64,000 bases of DNA from Megamerina dolium (Eukaryota; Arthropoda; Insecta; Diptera; Megamerinidae), in NCBI GenBank assembly GCA_963854835.1, contig OY978526.1:43253140-43317139 (forward strand). Direction: 5' to 3'. A model generated the notes under the pieces. The model saw only the letters and a list, made by a program, of their open reading frames with translations, was not told where the DNA came from and did not search any database. Made by a program: the position numbers and the translations under genes. Shown here one piece after another: positions 10,803-23,470 of this stretch (the stretch's first letter is position 1; each line of letters starts with the position of its first letter).

Positions 10803-13244
10803 TTACTTACTTACTTACTTATGTGGCCATAACAAACGAATATCTATTTAGGCCGAAAATAACATGCTTCGCCAGCCGTCTCTGTTCTTCGCTAGCTGGC
10901 GCCAGTTAGAAATTCCAAGCGCCGTCAGGTTCTCCAGTACTTGGTCTTTCCACCGGAGGTTTGGTCTTCCTCTTTTGCGTCGTCCTCCAGCGGGTTCCGA
11001 ATATAACACCTTCTTAGCTGGAGCGTGTTCTTCCATTCGCTCGACATGACCTAACCAGCGCAGCCGCTGGATTTTGATGCGCTTTACTATGTCAATATCG
11101 GCATACAGCTCGTACAGCTCATGGTTGTACCTTATTCGGTACTCACCACCAACGCAAATAGGTCCAAAGATCTTTCGTAGGACTTTTGTCTCGAAAACTC
11201 CAAGTATTCGCTCATCCGAGGTGGAAATTGTCCAGGCTTCAGCGCCATATGTTAGGACAGGCATGATGAGAGACTTGTAGAGTGTAGTTTTCGTTCTTCG
11301 AGAGAGGGCTCGACTTCTCAATTGCTTACTCAGCCCAAAGTAACACCTGTTAGCAAGAGTTATCCTACGCATGATCTCCAAGCTGACGTCATTACTGCTG
11401 TTAATGCTGGTTCCAAGATAGACAAAGTCCCTTACTACTTCAAAAGCGTAGTTGTCAACAGTGACGTGCTGTCCAAGACGACGGGACTCTTTGTTTGTTG
11501 ACACTAGATACTTCGTCTTGCCCTCGTTCACCGTGAGACCCATCCGACGCGACTCTCTTTCCAACTCTGAGAATGCTGCACTGACTGCTCGCGTGTTCAT
11601 GCCGATTATGTCAATATCGTCGGCATACGCTAACAACATGACACTTTTGTTGAAGATAGTGCCATTATGTCGTAGATCAGCAGGTCGTATTATTTTCTCC
11701 ATAATAAGATTGAAGAAGTCGCACGATAACGAATCACCTTGTCTGAAACCCCGTTCGGTATTAAACGGTGCGGAGAGGTCCTTCCCAATTTTCACTGCAC
11801 AACGGGAGTTATGCAGTGTCATTCTACAAAGTCGAATGAGCTTTGCAGGAATACCGAACTCAGACATTGTTGCGTAGAGGTAATCCCTTACCGGACTGTC
11901 GAAAGCGGCTTTATAATCAGGTGGTGTGTGTCGATCTGTTTTTCTTGGGTCTTCTCCAGGATTTGGCGCAGTGTGAAAATCTGGTCGATGGTGGATTTAC
12001 CAGGTCTGAAGCCACACTGATAAGGTCCAATCAGGTTGCTGAGCATAGGCTTCAACCTTTCACTCGATAGAACCTTGTATGCGATGCTCAGGAGACTTAT
12101 TCCACGGTAGTTGGCGCAAATTGTGGGGTCTCCTTTTTTATGTACAGGACAGAGAACACTGAGCCTCCAATCATCAGGCATGCTTTCATCCGACCATATT
12201 CTGCTTATGAGCTGGTGCATGCAGGTGAGCAGCTCATCGCCTCCGGTCTTAAACAACTCGGCAGGCAGGCCATCAGCACCTGCAGCTTTGTTGTTCTTCA
12301 GCCTTAAAATGGCCGTTTCAACCTCGTCATAGTCGGATGGTGGAACATCAACACCATCATCTGTAATTGGGGTTATCGGGCAAACTCCTCCACTGGCGGA
12401 ATTGTTCGTAGCATCGCCATTCAGTAACGTGGAGAAGTGTTCCCTCCATAGGCTCAGTACACTCTGGACATCCGTAACCAGATTCCCATTTCCATCACGA
12501 CAAGAAGAGGCTCCGGGATTTAAACCTCCACTCAGGCGCTTGATCTTTTCAAAGAATTTTCGAGTCTCATTCTTGTCGGTACACATCTCTATCTTCTCAC
12601 ACTCGCGTCTTTCCAACTCCCTCTTCTTGCGCCTGAAAATACGTCTCTCTGCACTCCTTTTCTCTCTATACCGCTCCTTAACAGCTCGCGTTACGCCTGC
12701 ACGCAGGGTTTTTCTGTAGGCGGCGTCTTTCTCTGCGGTAGCGTCGCGACACTCCTGATCATACCACTCATTCCTCAGAGGCCGGTAGTAACCGATTACC
12801 TCCTCGGCAGCAGTAGTCATGGAGTGGGATATATGTGTCCACCGTGCGCATGTATCATCAAGTGCGGGAGTGTTCTGCATAAGCAGATCCGATAGTCGAG
12901 TGGAAAATGCATCTGCTGTCTCTGGTGATCGCAGCTTACTGACGTCGAGCTTTCTCTGTGTGGGACTTCTCTTGTTATTTGCGACACATAGGCGTGTGCG
13001 CACCTTAGCTGCAACAAGGTAGTGATCCGAGTCGATGTTGGCACCACGGATCGATTTCACGTCCATCACACTGGAAGCATGCCTTCCGTCAATCACCACA
13101 TGATCCATTTGGTTTCTTGTACGTTGATCTGGAGACAGCCATGTCGCTTTGTGGATGTCGAGATGCTGGAATCTGGTACCACCAATTACCATGTTTCGTG
13201 CTGCGGCGAAGTCGATCAGCCTCATTCCGTTATCGGAGGTGTTC
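10803..13244 (-). mobile_element. 5'-truncated RTE-like non-LTR retrotransposon
   Basis: A 2.44-kb insertion is flanked by a perfect 12-bp direct repeat, TGCCGAAGTTAC, at 10791-10802 and 13245-13256. This is the target-site duplication inside DINE-like copy B. The 3' end (left side, minus strand) carries a short tandem TAAG repeat and no poly(A), as is usual for the RTE clade. The 5' end is cut inside the endonuclease domain. Confidence 0.8.
10848..13242 (-). pseudogene. Endonuclease-reverse transcriptase ORF of RTE-like LINE, frameshifted
   Basis: This is the polyprotein that nicks target DNA and copies the element RNA. The minus-strand frame 13225-11888 (445 codons) begins inside the apurinic-type endonuclease, with NQMDHVVIDGRH and a SDHYLVAAKV terminus. 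It then has a basic linker and early RT blocks (NNKAAGADGLPAELFK; NYRGISLLSIAYKVL; GFRPGKSTIDQI). The frame then breaks. The ORF resumes at 11867-10848 (339 codons) with RQGDSLSCDFFNL, the catalytic YADDIDI, then LYKSLIMPVLTYGAEAW, RLRWLGHVERM and GRRKRGRPNLRWKD. A small deletion near 11915-11925, just where the AAFD motif should start, causes the shift. It is inactive but otherwise well preserved, so fairly young. Confidence 0.85.
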
Positions 13245-14059
13245 TGCCGAAGTTACAGCTGTTTCAATTTAAAATTTGTATGGGGGCTACGATAAACAGT
13301 GGGCGTGGTGCGCCCATTTTCTGTGAGCCTAGTTGCTCGTACAATACTAATCCACATCTTAAATCTCGTTATTCTACGCTGAATAGTTTGCAAGTTATAA
13401 CCGGTAACATTTTTTTAAATTTCCGCAACTTTGTATGGGAGACCCAAAAAGCAGTAGGCGTGGCACACTGATTTTCTGCCATATTATTTCCGACTACCAT
13501 GTTAATCTCAGTGTCAATTATGGTTATTCTGGACAGAAGATTGTAGAAGTTACAGCTGTTTCAATTTAAAAGAAGTACAGACACTTTGTATGAGAGCTAC
13601 GCTAAAAAGTAGGCGTGGCTCAACCACTTTTGGCGAAGTTATATAGTAGTATAATGTAAGTCTATGTGCCAAATATTGTTGTCCCAAGTCGTATATTATG
13701 TGAGTTATAGCAAGTTAAAGATTTTGAAAATTTCGAGGTTAGTCGCTTTGAATGCTTGGTGTGGGCGTGGTTATTGACCGATCATGCCCAATATCAATCC
13801 CCTCCGTACCCTTGAATCATAGATTACTTATGCCAAATTTCATCGAAATAGCTCAATATTTACTCAAGTTATCGTGCGAATCAGCCAGGTGACAGACAGA
13901 CGGACGGACGGACGGATGGACATCGTTAAATCGAACATTTAAGCGACGCTGATCACGAATATATATATCTATGTCTATATCTCCGAAGATTCCTTCAAGT
14001 GGACACAAACATCTGACCGAAATGAATATATCTTGCATATTGCATTATGCAGGGTATAA

Positions 14060-14800
14060 AAAGATCCCGAAAAACCTCGCTCGCATAAATGAGACAACCA
14101 CTCCGTGATAAATCAATTTTTCTACGATTTCGCTTTTTTGTATACTTCGGACTGAAATTTATCTGAATAAATGCCGAAAACCGAAAATGTAATGTCGCTT
14201 CAAAGTTAAACAAATCAATCGTCAATGGATTTCGAACATAATCTTATTTCTATAACAAAAACAAAAGACAATAACTTCCACTCGCCAAATAAAATGCAGA
14301 ATATCAAAATATAAAATGTGCTATTTATGACAACTCACACTCGCAAATATTACGCTCAAAATCAAAAACATTTAATTCAAAAATTGAAAGTTTATTGAAT
14401 TTAGACTGCGTAAAGATAAAGGTTAAGTCATCTGAAAAACATGCGAATGACATTAATATTGTTGGGTAAGCAATCGGCTTTTGAAGCAGTTACAGAGATC
14501 AACGAATAACGCCGTGCCAACTTGCCCCATCATCCACTACTTTAGTAATAACATTAGCATGGCAGTAATAACACATCAGATCATACTCACAGAGCCACAC
14601 ATACAGACGCAAACGTATTGACACACATTATAAATATATAATGAATAGCAATGTGAAGAATTCTTAGTATGCATGTGTATGGGTGTGTTGCCGCCACCGA
14701 CAAACAAACAAGCGTTGCTGCTATTGCTGTTGCTTTTGCTGTTGTTAGATTCTACTGCTTGGTTATTTGTTTTTTAATTTTTTTGGTTGTAATTCTTACC
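14060..14800. other. AT-rich stretch, nothing recognised
   Basis: No repeat family or conserved coding seen. A few CA-rich and poly-T tracts. Confidence 0.4.
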
Positions 14801-14814
14801 GGCTGACAAGCAAG

Positions 14815-15300
14815 CAAATAGTCAGTTGAGAGAGTTCGGTTGGTTGAGTCGCATTTTGTACGCATCAGCATCAGCAGCAGCAGCAGCAACAGCAACAGCA
14901 ACATTGCCGGCAACAACACTACCATCTAATACTTGGTATATTGCCTATTAATAAACGAGTGATTTCAATGAGCCATACTAGCAGTAATAGCAATATGTAT
15001 ATACTGGTTAGTTTCGATCAAATAGAGAGGAAACAACAGTAGCAGCATTTGAAAAAGGTGAAATAATAATAAACAAACAAAAAGACAAGACATAAAACCT
15101 CACAAAACAGCACCTACACAATAATAAATAAAAATACCAAAAATAATCGACTCAAGTATGATTCTGTTGCGCGCTTATTTATTAGTGTCTAATGCTTAAT
15201 AGCAAACTGAAGTACCTATGTATAGTAAAGCAAGAAAAAAAAAACAGTCAAAGAAGAATATCAACAACAAAACTAAACATTGTAAAAAACTGAAGGTGAT
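14815..15300 (+). promoter_or_regulatory. Candidate promoter and non-coding first exon (of desaturase gene 1?)
   Basis: TCAGTT at 14822-14827 matches the arthropod initiator TCAGTY. It is followed by a stretch rich in CAGCAG/CAACAG and short A-rich sequence with no long ORF, a texture typical of fly 5' leaders. The gene 1 coding exon is preceded by a 3' splice site at 26231-26236, so an upstream non-coding exon must exist somewhere. This is the best candidate by eye. There is no clear TATA box or DPE, and the donor site is uncertain. Confidence 0.2.
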
Positions 15301-16609
15301 TTTGAACCATTTCATTTCTGTATAGATTTTTTTTTTCTTTTTCGAAACACTAAAATAAAATCGTGAGTGATTTTTTAAAGCGTGAAATATCTTTTTTCTC
15401 TTGAATAAGCAAATTGGAATAGACTATTAAAAAAAGTGTGACATATAAAAGAGAAATTTTAAAAAATATTGGATCTTCAGTTAGTTAAATTTTATTTTTT
15501 TTTTTTTGGTGTAATGTTGGAAAAGATTTTTTAGGTTTTCAGTAATCTACGGTAATGTTTCTTTAAACCATATTAACACTCTGTGGAAACTTGTAATGTG
15601 TTAAAAAATCTTGACAATAACACTACTAAAAAAGAGAGATGATTTATTTATGAAAAGGTGCTGAACGCATAAATATTCTCAAATACAAAAATAACTATGA
15701 CAAATTTACACAAAAAAAAAAATCGTCGAGTGACAGTATATATATGTACATAGTTATATATAACACCTGTTAGTGTGGTGTACATATCTAAATATAGAGT
15801 AATCGCACATTTGACTTTCATGCAATAAAGCCATAATTTTGAGTATAACTAGAGATAACAGCACATGTCCCATTTTATTTTATTATTAAAATTTATAAAT
15901 ATTACTTAATCAATAACCGTATTATTTACTTCATATACTCAAATAGCCGACAAAAAGTGTTTTAGTAGCCACAATTGATATTTTAACGAAATACACACAT
16001 ATATACACCACATACCTTGGTTAACGATATGAGGAAGAGAGAACATTTCAATAAGAGAAGCAATTTTTTTTTTTTTGTGTAGCAGAGCACTAAACTATGG
16101 GAGCGGTCCGATTAATCTAAATGAAATCACCACCAATAAAATTAACAAAATAAAGGGAGAGAAAAAAAATAGCGTTAAGCCATGCACATATTTATAGGGG
16201 AAATGTCCGTTAGTTATCGGTGCTAAAGAGTAGTATTTGAAGGCTAGAAATATGTCTTTCAAAATCTGAGCCGTAGTTTGGGACAGTAGATGATCATTGT
16301 TTGAAACCATTAAAAATACTTTTCGTTGTCCTAAAATGTAGCTACATTTCATAAAATAGATGAAAACAAAGGATCAACTTACACTTTTGGGCAGGTCTTT
16401 ACAAAGTGGCACCAGATTTGCCTAATATTATCATAATTTTTGGTTTTTGTTTGACAAATTGAACCATTTACGCTGTCGTTGGGACATACACGCAAGATTT
16501 CTGACACGGAGTTGTTTTGATTTTTATTATATATATAAATCTCAAATAGAAGAAAATTATTTAATTGATCAAATATTTAAAAAATAGTGAAATAATCTTT
16601 ATAAGTAGA
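15301..16609. other. AT-rich stretch, probable intron or intergenic
   Basis: Poly-A and poly-T tracts and short TA/CA repeats. No gene or repeat family supported. Confidence 0.4.
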
Positions 16610-17100
16610 ATGGCTCTAATACGCATCCAGGCCTCAAACCCTACTAAACAGTGCATTTTCCGGCGTGAATTCTCCTTCACAAAGTCAAGAATTGATTCTC
16701 ATCACTGAACACAATTTGATGGTAACCGATTTCGAACTAGTACTGCCAAACTCACGTCTAAAACGATGGTGCATTAACTTCATTTCTTCCTCCAATTAAA
16801 TCTTGTAAGTCAAGATTCTTGTGCAAAATTCATGCCAAATTCTTACGCACGACGACGAATCATCCTTAACACTGGTGGAAGAGTAAATCAAGTGAGAAAT
16901 TTTTCGAATGTTGCGAATAGTCATTCCAATCGGGGTATGATGTACATATTTCATATACGAGGCGAAGCACTCCGTGAACATTTCTTACAAATAAATTGCC
17001 ACAATTTGTAAACGATCTGTACACTCTCCTAACCAGCGGAACTTTCCCCATACAAATTTCACTGGAAAAATGCATTGCATAGTTGTTTTAATATCGTGCC
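16610..17100 (-). mobile_element. Probable mariner-like transposase remnant
   Basis: Minus-strand frames read RIWHEFCTRILTYKI-stop-LEEEMKLMHHRFRREFG and then IKLCSVMRI / VFSDENQF in a shifted frame. This matches the order expected in mariner-like transposases: the HTH-linker segment with a YKIQL-type motif, then the first catalytic Asp in an FSDE context. Several stops and shifts interrupt it. No termini were located. Confidence 0.4.
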
Positions 17101-17483
17101 GCCATAACAAACATTTGTATGTTATTCATATTCAGTACTTTAATTATTATTTTTTCACATTTCTATTTAATTTAACTTTAGGAGTCTATATTCATTATTA
17201 ATATATACTGCTTATATATATTGCTTATATTCACACGAGTACCTGTGTACATACATATGTACATAAAGTATATTAGAATATCGTATTGAAGCAAACTTCA
17301 AAATATACGATACAATGTTGTATATTTAGTTCACCGGCTAATTCGTCACCTATGTAAAACAATATCAGAATGATAGCAATAACGATAATAAAGGCGACAA
17401 TAATAACTATTCTAACCTGTACAACGTGTGTGCAATGCCAAATATTTGATTTACCCACTATCATGTAAATACCGCAATACACT

Positions 17484-18166
17484 TTGGCAGGGTGATTTTT
17501 TTTAAGTGATCCAGTTTCCGATAGTGATAAAATGGTAGAGCAGTGTCAAATCTGGTAACACAAAAGTCATTTGTACTCAGCACGGTTTGCAATGTCATCA
17601 TGGAAAGATTGACATCACAACAACACGAAGATATCGTTGTTCTCACAATCAAACTATAAGATCGGTGATGAGGCTCATTTTTGGATGAATGGGTATGTGA
17701 AGAAGCAAAATTGTCGGATTTGGAGTGAAGACAATCCATAAGAAATTCCTCAGACACCAAAACCTACTGCTACCGCTACAGAGCCATGATAACAGACAGA
17801 TTTGATTCCCCAATTATGTGGTATGAATATAGAAGAGATGTGGTTTCGCGATACATCGAGCATAACAATCGATTTATTGAAGGATTACATTTTGTGTGTA
17901 TATGGCGCAAAGTAGCAACTTTGGATTAATTGCAAGCCAACATTGAGCGACTATTGAGCCAAGATTAGGCCGCAATTGCTTTAAAAAGTATTGGGTTTCC
18001 CGATTACGCACGTTGGAGCCAACCGGGGTGCCCATCTGCCCGAAATCATATTCAAACACTACTTGCATAAAATTATCCTTCTAATAAAATCGATTTCTAG
18101 TTCAGAATATTACAGTTTGTATTTTTTCCCAAATTTGAAAGTGCTTCACTCAAAAGAAAAACACCC
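17484..18166 (+). mobile_element. Internally deleted mariner-like element
   Basis: The ends CAGGGTGATTTTTTTTAAG and (reverse complement) CAGGGTGTTTTTCTTTTGAG form an imperfect terminal inverted repeat. A TA follows the right end but is not conserved on the left. Inside, broken plus-strand frames read IGDEAHFWMNGYVKKQNCRIWSEDNP (first catalytic Asp region) and later GAHLPEIIFKHYL, the usual C-terminal end of this transposase group. The middle, including the second Asp, is missing. Confidence 0.65.
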
Positions 18167-18169
18167 TGT

Positions 18170-19317
18170 ACTTGTATGTATGTATATGTAAATAAATATA
18201 TATGCATTTACAATTAGTTCAACCATATGTCATAATTATACTATATGGTACATGCATACTTGTAATAGTTTTAGCCATGTGGCCACATGGGGATGTTGCT
18301 ATCTTCATTTAATATTAGAGCCACATGTCATGCTAACAAGTGGTATCGCAATATAAAAATCGTGCACATACGTATTATATGATGACAAACATATACATAT
18401 GTACCTATGTGTAGTATCCCAGTAATAGAATAACCATACATATAAGTTTGCATTACATTTACAGAGGGAGAATAACATGCACATAATTTTTAGAATATCA
18501 AATTGAAGGAGTTGTGCATTAACAATTGAAATTTCAAATTGTTTTCAAACATAAAATATTTTAAGAGCCAAAACAAACGAATTACCAGTGTTAACGTGCA
18601 ATCGAGTTATCGCTGTAATTGGAAAGAGCCAAAAGAATCAATTATTCTTAACGATTTGCACTGTTTTGCTGACCTAGTTTTGTTTATATGCATTTATAAT
18701 TCCTGTTGTTTATGAAGATTTTATCAAATACTCCGAATCATACATTTCCTTGTACAACAAATACAAATTTTTGTTCACCGTGTTTTTGTACTTCCGCATA
18801 TATGTTACTATAGTTTTTATTATTTATTTAATGGTATGTATTTATATAATATAGGTATATAGATACTAGTATATAGTTGTCTATAGACTTCGTCTAATTT
18901 TGCGTGTTATTAACTCTTCTATACATTTACAAATGTACTCGTTTAGTGGACCTTAAATTGTGTTTTTCTTCCAAACGTTGTATCTTTGTTTTCGTTTTCT
19001 GCCTTGGCTCATTTTAATATGAATATTGTATATTAATATTATTATCATTTTCATATTTACCCATTATACTGTTTCATTATGTGCCTACAAACATACCGTA
19101 CGCACATGATTGTACGAGTATTCCCACCGTTTGTTACTTTCTGGTTTTCTGTGTTTTTTTCTATTGGCATTGTATTGTAAATTCATAAAGCATAATGAAT
19201 GTACATATGTATTTGAATATGACACAGAGGTCGCAACAATATAAACGCTTTGGGTGCGTACTTACTCCATGAAGATATGAAATATGTGAATTTTGATTCA
19301 ACGGAGCGCTAATACTA
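18170..19317. other. AT-rich stretch, nothing recognised
   Basis: No coding or repeat-family similarity. A 16-bp perfect palindrome CCATGTGGCCACATGG lies at 18275-18290. Confidence 0.4.
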
Positions 19318-19708
19318 CATGGGCTGAAAAGTCTCGCGATTTTGAATGAAAACAAACATTTGCTAGGTAAAGTCAAACTTATTCTTCAGCACAGCCGCCT
19401 TCGAGAGGACTACACTTGGTATAGCGAGTTTCCAACATTTTGATGCCCTTTCTGTAATACGAAACGTCCAAGACTTTGAAATATTCTTCGGTTTCGACCT
19501 AAATCTCTGCAACCGTTCGGAAGTTTTTCCCTTCCATTATTTTTACCATGGCGAAAGTAGGGTCACTCAGACTGTAGTTTGTAAACAAATGGACGAAATG
19601 ACATGAAACTTCATACATAAACTAGTGGCAGATAAGCCTTTCACAATGAGTCATGATCATTTTCTAGTGCCTTAACCTATTTAAAAATCTCGGGACTTTT
19701 CAGCCCAT
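19318..19708 (-). mobile_element. Deleted mariner, C-terminal end between intact TIRs
   Basis: CATGGGCTGAAAAGTCTCGC at the left and (reverse complement) CATGGGCTGAAAAGTCCCGA at the right make terminal inverted repeats of about 26 bp. The minus-strand interior reads ETEEYFKVLDVSYYRKGIKMLETRYTKC...LEGGCAEE, the C-terminus of mariner transposases. The DNA-binding and catalytic parts are deleted, leaving about 390 bp. Confidence 0.75.
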
Positions 19709-19709
19709 G

Positions 19710-22700
19710 ATCAAAGTAGGCATTATCTTTGAAGAATACCGTCTTTTCGACAACGCACAGAGGTGGTTGTAGAAGTTTTCCTTGAAATTTAAATTCATAT
19801 TTGAATTGCATCGGTGTAGTTCTTCAAAGGATGGGTCAAAGAGCTGTCGACTTTAGGCATATTGCTCAAGAAACCATAAGTTTAAAATTAAACTTGACCA
19901 CCAGACTGTGATAAATAAATATCTATTACCAACTTGATTCTCTCGGCAAATATATTTAGAATCAATGATAGTTTCTTGTTTTGCTGCATAATTTATAGGC
20001 AACAAATTTGACTCACCCTAATGTACGAACATATACATTATTTCTTCAGTAGTAACGAAGAAAACAAACATAGAATTGAAAAATAAACAGCTAATCGTAG
20101 TATTCTGCTTATAAACTCATTTGTTGTTTGTTTTCTGCTTGGTCTGCAGTACTATTCTCATTGCTCAGCAACTTTCAGGAATTACTGGAATGGTCAGTAA
20201 GTAGATTTGTCAAATTATTTCATTTTTTCACTTTCCAATTAATATTTCATAATTGGTCATTTCATTGCTGACCCATTTATTTATGTGTAATATGTCTGGT
20301 CATAGAGCCATATAAAATTTCAGTCCTTGTTGAAAAGAATCGATTCTTTCTTTCCAAAATGTAAACCAAAACAAATTATGTATACATACTGAATTTATAA
20401 ATAAATAAAGGCACATAATTTTTGTAGATTATTTCCTACTTCGTAGTGCTATAAATTTGCAATTTGCGTGTATTGGTTATATTAGCGAGAGTATATACCA
20501 TATAGTGTATATATGTTGTGTGTGTGTGTGTGTGTGTAACATTCATTAACATTTGTGAGAATAATTTCTATTCAAATATATCATTTTACTATAATATTAA
20601 CAGTATTCAATTGATGTTGGTCGTTCCCCATACAAAGGTAATATGTTTCAAATGTCCACCCCTTGTCCAATGAGAGCGTCACGGCACCCTTTCATTTTTG
20701 TTTTAACCGCCCTTAAAACGTTTGAAGGCCATTTTGCAGACAATATATGCCTTTGAAAATGTCAAATTCTATGTCAATGACGTTTGTAAACCAAATGTAT
20801 TGCTCACGGTATATTATATCGGATATCAAAACAGCGTCCGATCCAAACGATCCCAATTTTAATGTTTTAATAGTGCTCAGATGCCGTAAGCTTTCATTTA
20901 AGGTTATACCTGGTTATACATGAACACCGTATTTGGTCATACGCGGTACCTACTTATTTTTTTACTACTGAATTTCAGTACCTTATGTACGTGAGCATGT
21001 ATTGAAATTAGGATATATAGGAACTCGTAATAAATTAGTCATACCTTGACAAATGAGTGTACGTTTTCAAAGTCAACTCAAGCAATTAGTTGCCGATAAA
21101 CAATATTTATACAGACAGACGAATAAATATTAAATGAATTCATTGCCACTTTTATATTCACTCCCTAATGACCATAGTCGATTTAAGTACAATTGTAAAG
21201 CAAATGTGTTTCTCTACAATCTGCCAACACGTGAATATATGTACATAGTTAGTACTAGCTAATTTGTAATTTTAGGGAGGCAACTAAGTATTGTGTGCAC
21301 GTACGTTTTTAGATTGATTTTAGTGAATAATACACCATTCTACGAATAAGATGAAATCAAACGATTACAATAGCTACAACTTTATATTTTTTCTTTTTGA
21401 TCAAAAATTTAATTTTATTGTATATAAGTGTAATATGAAATATGCCATATACATATAATACCTATAGCATATTAATCATCTGTAAATTTATTGTATATAT
21501 AAAATAGGGCATATACCTACTTTATATATAGTTCATAATAAAATGAAAATCCATCAATACAATATGTATGACTAAGATGAATATTAGACCTGTCCAAATT
21601 ATCAGAATATATACTAAATTTTTCAGAATCCTTTATGACTCATAAAAAAACAGATATATGCATTTTTTCTGTTTCTGCCAAATCATTTTGCAAACAACCA
21701 AGTAGGACTTTACCGTTTTAATGGTGACTTGTTGAATCTTTAAACTAAATTATAAACAATAAACATTCAATATTTATCTTCACCGCTATCTTATCTACTT
21801 ACATAATTGAAATAAATATTTCACCATTTGAAGTTTTTTACTCTCTCATATATGAATGCCGAACGCTTGATTCATTTTAGTGCATAGTTAATTGCATATA
21901 AACAATTTGCTCTTTTTTTTTTGCTTATCTCGTTAAGAAACATGTTTTTGTTCGTTTATTTTTATTATTATTTTCCTATTGCCGGCAAATATAATATGCT
22001 ATTTTGTTGTTGTTGTTATTATGTAAATAAACAATCAACTCAAAATGTTCTAGTTTATAGTTTAAGGTTAAATTCAATTAATTGACTACTACAATATTTG
22101 CATAGTTTATCTGTGTAATAGGTCTGTGTACATGCATTTTCCACGAACTTTTTATAGGTTCCAATTGGCAAACGCAAATCCAATAAAAAAATATATTGAA
22201 GACCTTTTGACTTAGGTTGAGTGCAATTATTCATTGAAATTCTATATTTAACAACTTTATTTTATCTTTTATCTGGTATAAATATTTGGGTGTTTAATCG
22301 CATTGACCGTTTTTGCTCACTCATACCTTGCACACGCGGTACTCGTGACCACAGTGATTGCGTTTAACAATGTATCAACCCAAAAAACCGATGTGTTAAT
22401 TTTTCCTGTACTAGATACGCTACAAAATATAACACGCACATTTAAGGTGCTAATTATGTTGTGAGCACAGATTCTTTAGAAAAGCGTTTAACGAATGTTT
22501 AAATTTTTTAATTTTAATAAATAAAGGGTTGGTGCGCTGACAAACCTAGTCCAAATTTCAAAGCAATTTCCGCAAAGACATGCAATTTATGCGTCTCTAA
22601 TTTGGACAGTTGATATTGGAAAAGACTTATATTTAATAGTCCATTCTTATGACATCACTTTTTCATAAGAAGTTGTTGCGTTCGAAATAATTATCAATTT

Positions 22701-22860
22701 TTTTTCAACAGAAAAAGAAAATGTTTATCTTTCACGAACAAATACCGCTGAATTGGCCGGATAGGGTTCGGCCGACGGCTGTATGATTCAAACCACCCAG
22801 GCCAGTGCGCAGGAATACAAGGGGGGGTTCGACCTTATATACATATATTCTTGTTGGAAT
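19710..22860. other. Long AT-rich stretch without recognised genes
   Basis: Contains a TG microsatellite (about 20517-20538). A segment at about 20625-20660 on the minus strand resembles 28110-28145 (shared core GGGGTGGACATTTGAAAC), suggesting an unclassified dispersed repeat. Otherwise poly-T tracts and short ORFs only. Confidence 0.4.
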
Positions 22861-22869
22861 TCATAGAGT

Positions 22870-23380
22870 GCAGCTCTTCTTTGAGAGGGGTTGACTTCTA
22901 CTTTGCTAACTTAGTATAAAGCAACGCCTGTAAGAAAGTGATATTTTTCGCAAGATCTCCAGCTTGGCATCATTACTGATGTTAATACTGGTTCCAAAAT
23001 AAACGAATGGTTTACAATCAAAACGAAACGACCTCAACTCTCGTACTTTTTTTTTCTTCACCCTAAGTTCAGGTTAGTTTCCAACGCAAATTGAATAGCC
23101 GCTTCACAATGGTACTTACTAAACCTAAGTTTGTCTGAGCAAGCAGACATTCCGTTTAGTGACTTAGAGAAGTGTCTGTTCCGAGGCTCCATGATTCACG
23201 AATACGTGTGTATCCTTTCTATAAGTACACATCTCCATCTCCACACACCCTTGCCACAAATTTCATCCTCTTGCGCCTTCTCTGCGGTAGCGTCACGACA
23301 TTTCTGGGAGTACCATGCTTTGCTTAGAGGGCAATTTTATCCTATTACCTCCACTGAAGCAGTACTCGAAGATTGTTCGA
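22870..23380 (-). mobile_element. Decayed copy of the RTE-like LINE
   Basis: 22880-23015 aligns by eye to 11295-11440 of the better preserved element (shared TCATTACTGATGTTAATACTG-type sequence). 23155-23370 aligns to parts of 12420-12830 (shared CTGCGGTAGCGTC). The intervening RT region is deleted, and no frame survives. Confidence 0.65.
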
Positions 23381-23448
23381 ACCACCATAAGCCCTCTTTG
23401 CACGAGCCCGATTAAACTTTTCACATGCTAACCTGCTTGTTAATCAAT

Positions 23449-23470
23449 AATTGGGGGTATTCCCCCAATT
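23449..23470. repeat. Perfect short hairpin
   Basis: AATTGGGGG and CCCCCAATT flank a 4-base loop (TATT). No repeat family or terminator function is implied in this eukaryotic context. Confidence 0.5.

Larger units (their letters stand above)
9652..14059 (-). mobile_element. DINE-1/HINE-like element, copy B, split by an RTE-like LINE
   Basis: On the minus strand it starts at about 14059 with TTATACCCTGCATAATGCAA and has the GTCC-type run at about 13890-13918. It ends near 9652 after the inverted TATACCC terminus (9687-9700) and a hairpin GTCGGC/GCCGAC (9667-9682). Two adjacent tandem units between 10189 and 10812 are offset by 312 bp. Each unit is itself two related halves of about 155 bp, each with TTTGTATGGG followed by GTGGGCGTGG. 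The body is interrupted at 10803-13244 by a later retrotransposon insertion. Confidence 0.7.

Noticed and set aside
11452..11877. Plus-strand ORFs across the RTE-like element (also 12402-12719 and 13022-13471)
   Set aside because: They are antisense shadows of the minus-strand endonuclease-RT coding, which has clear motifs.
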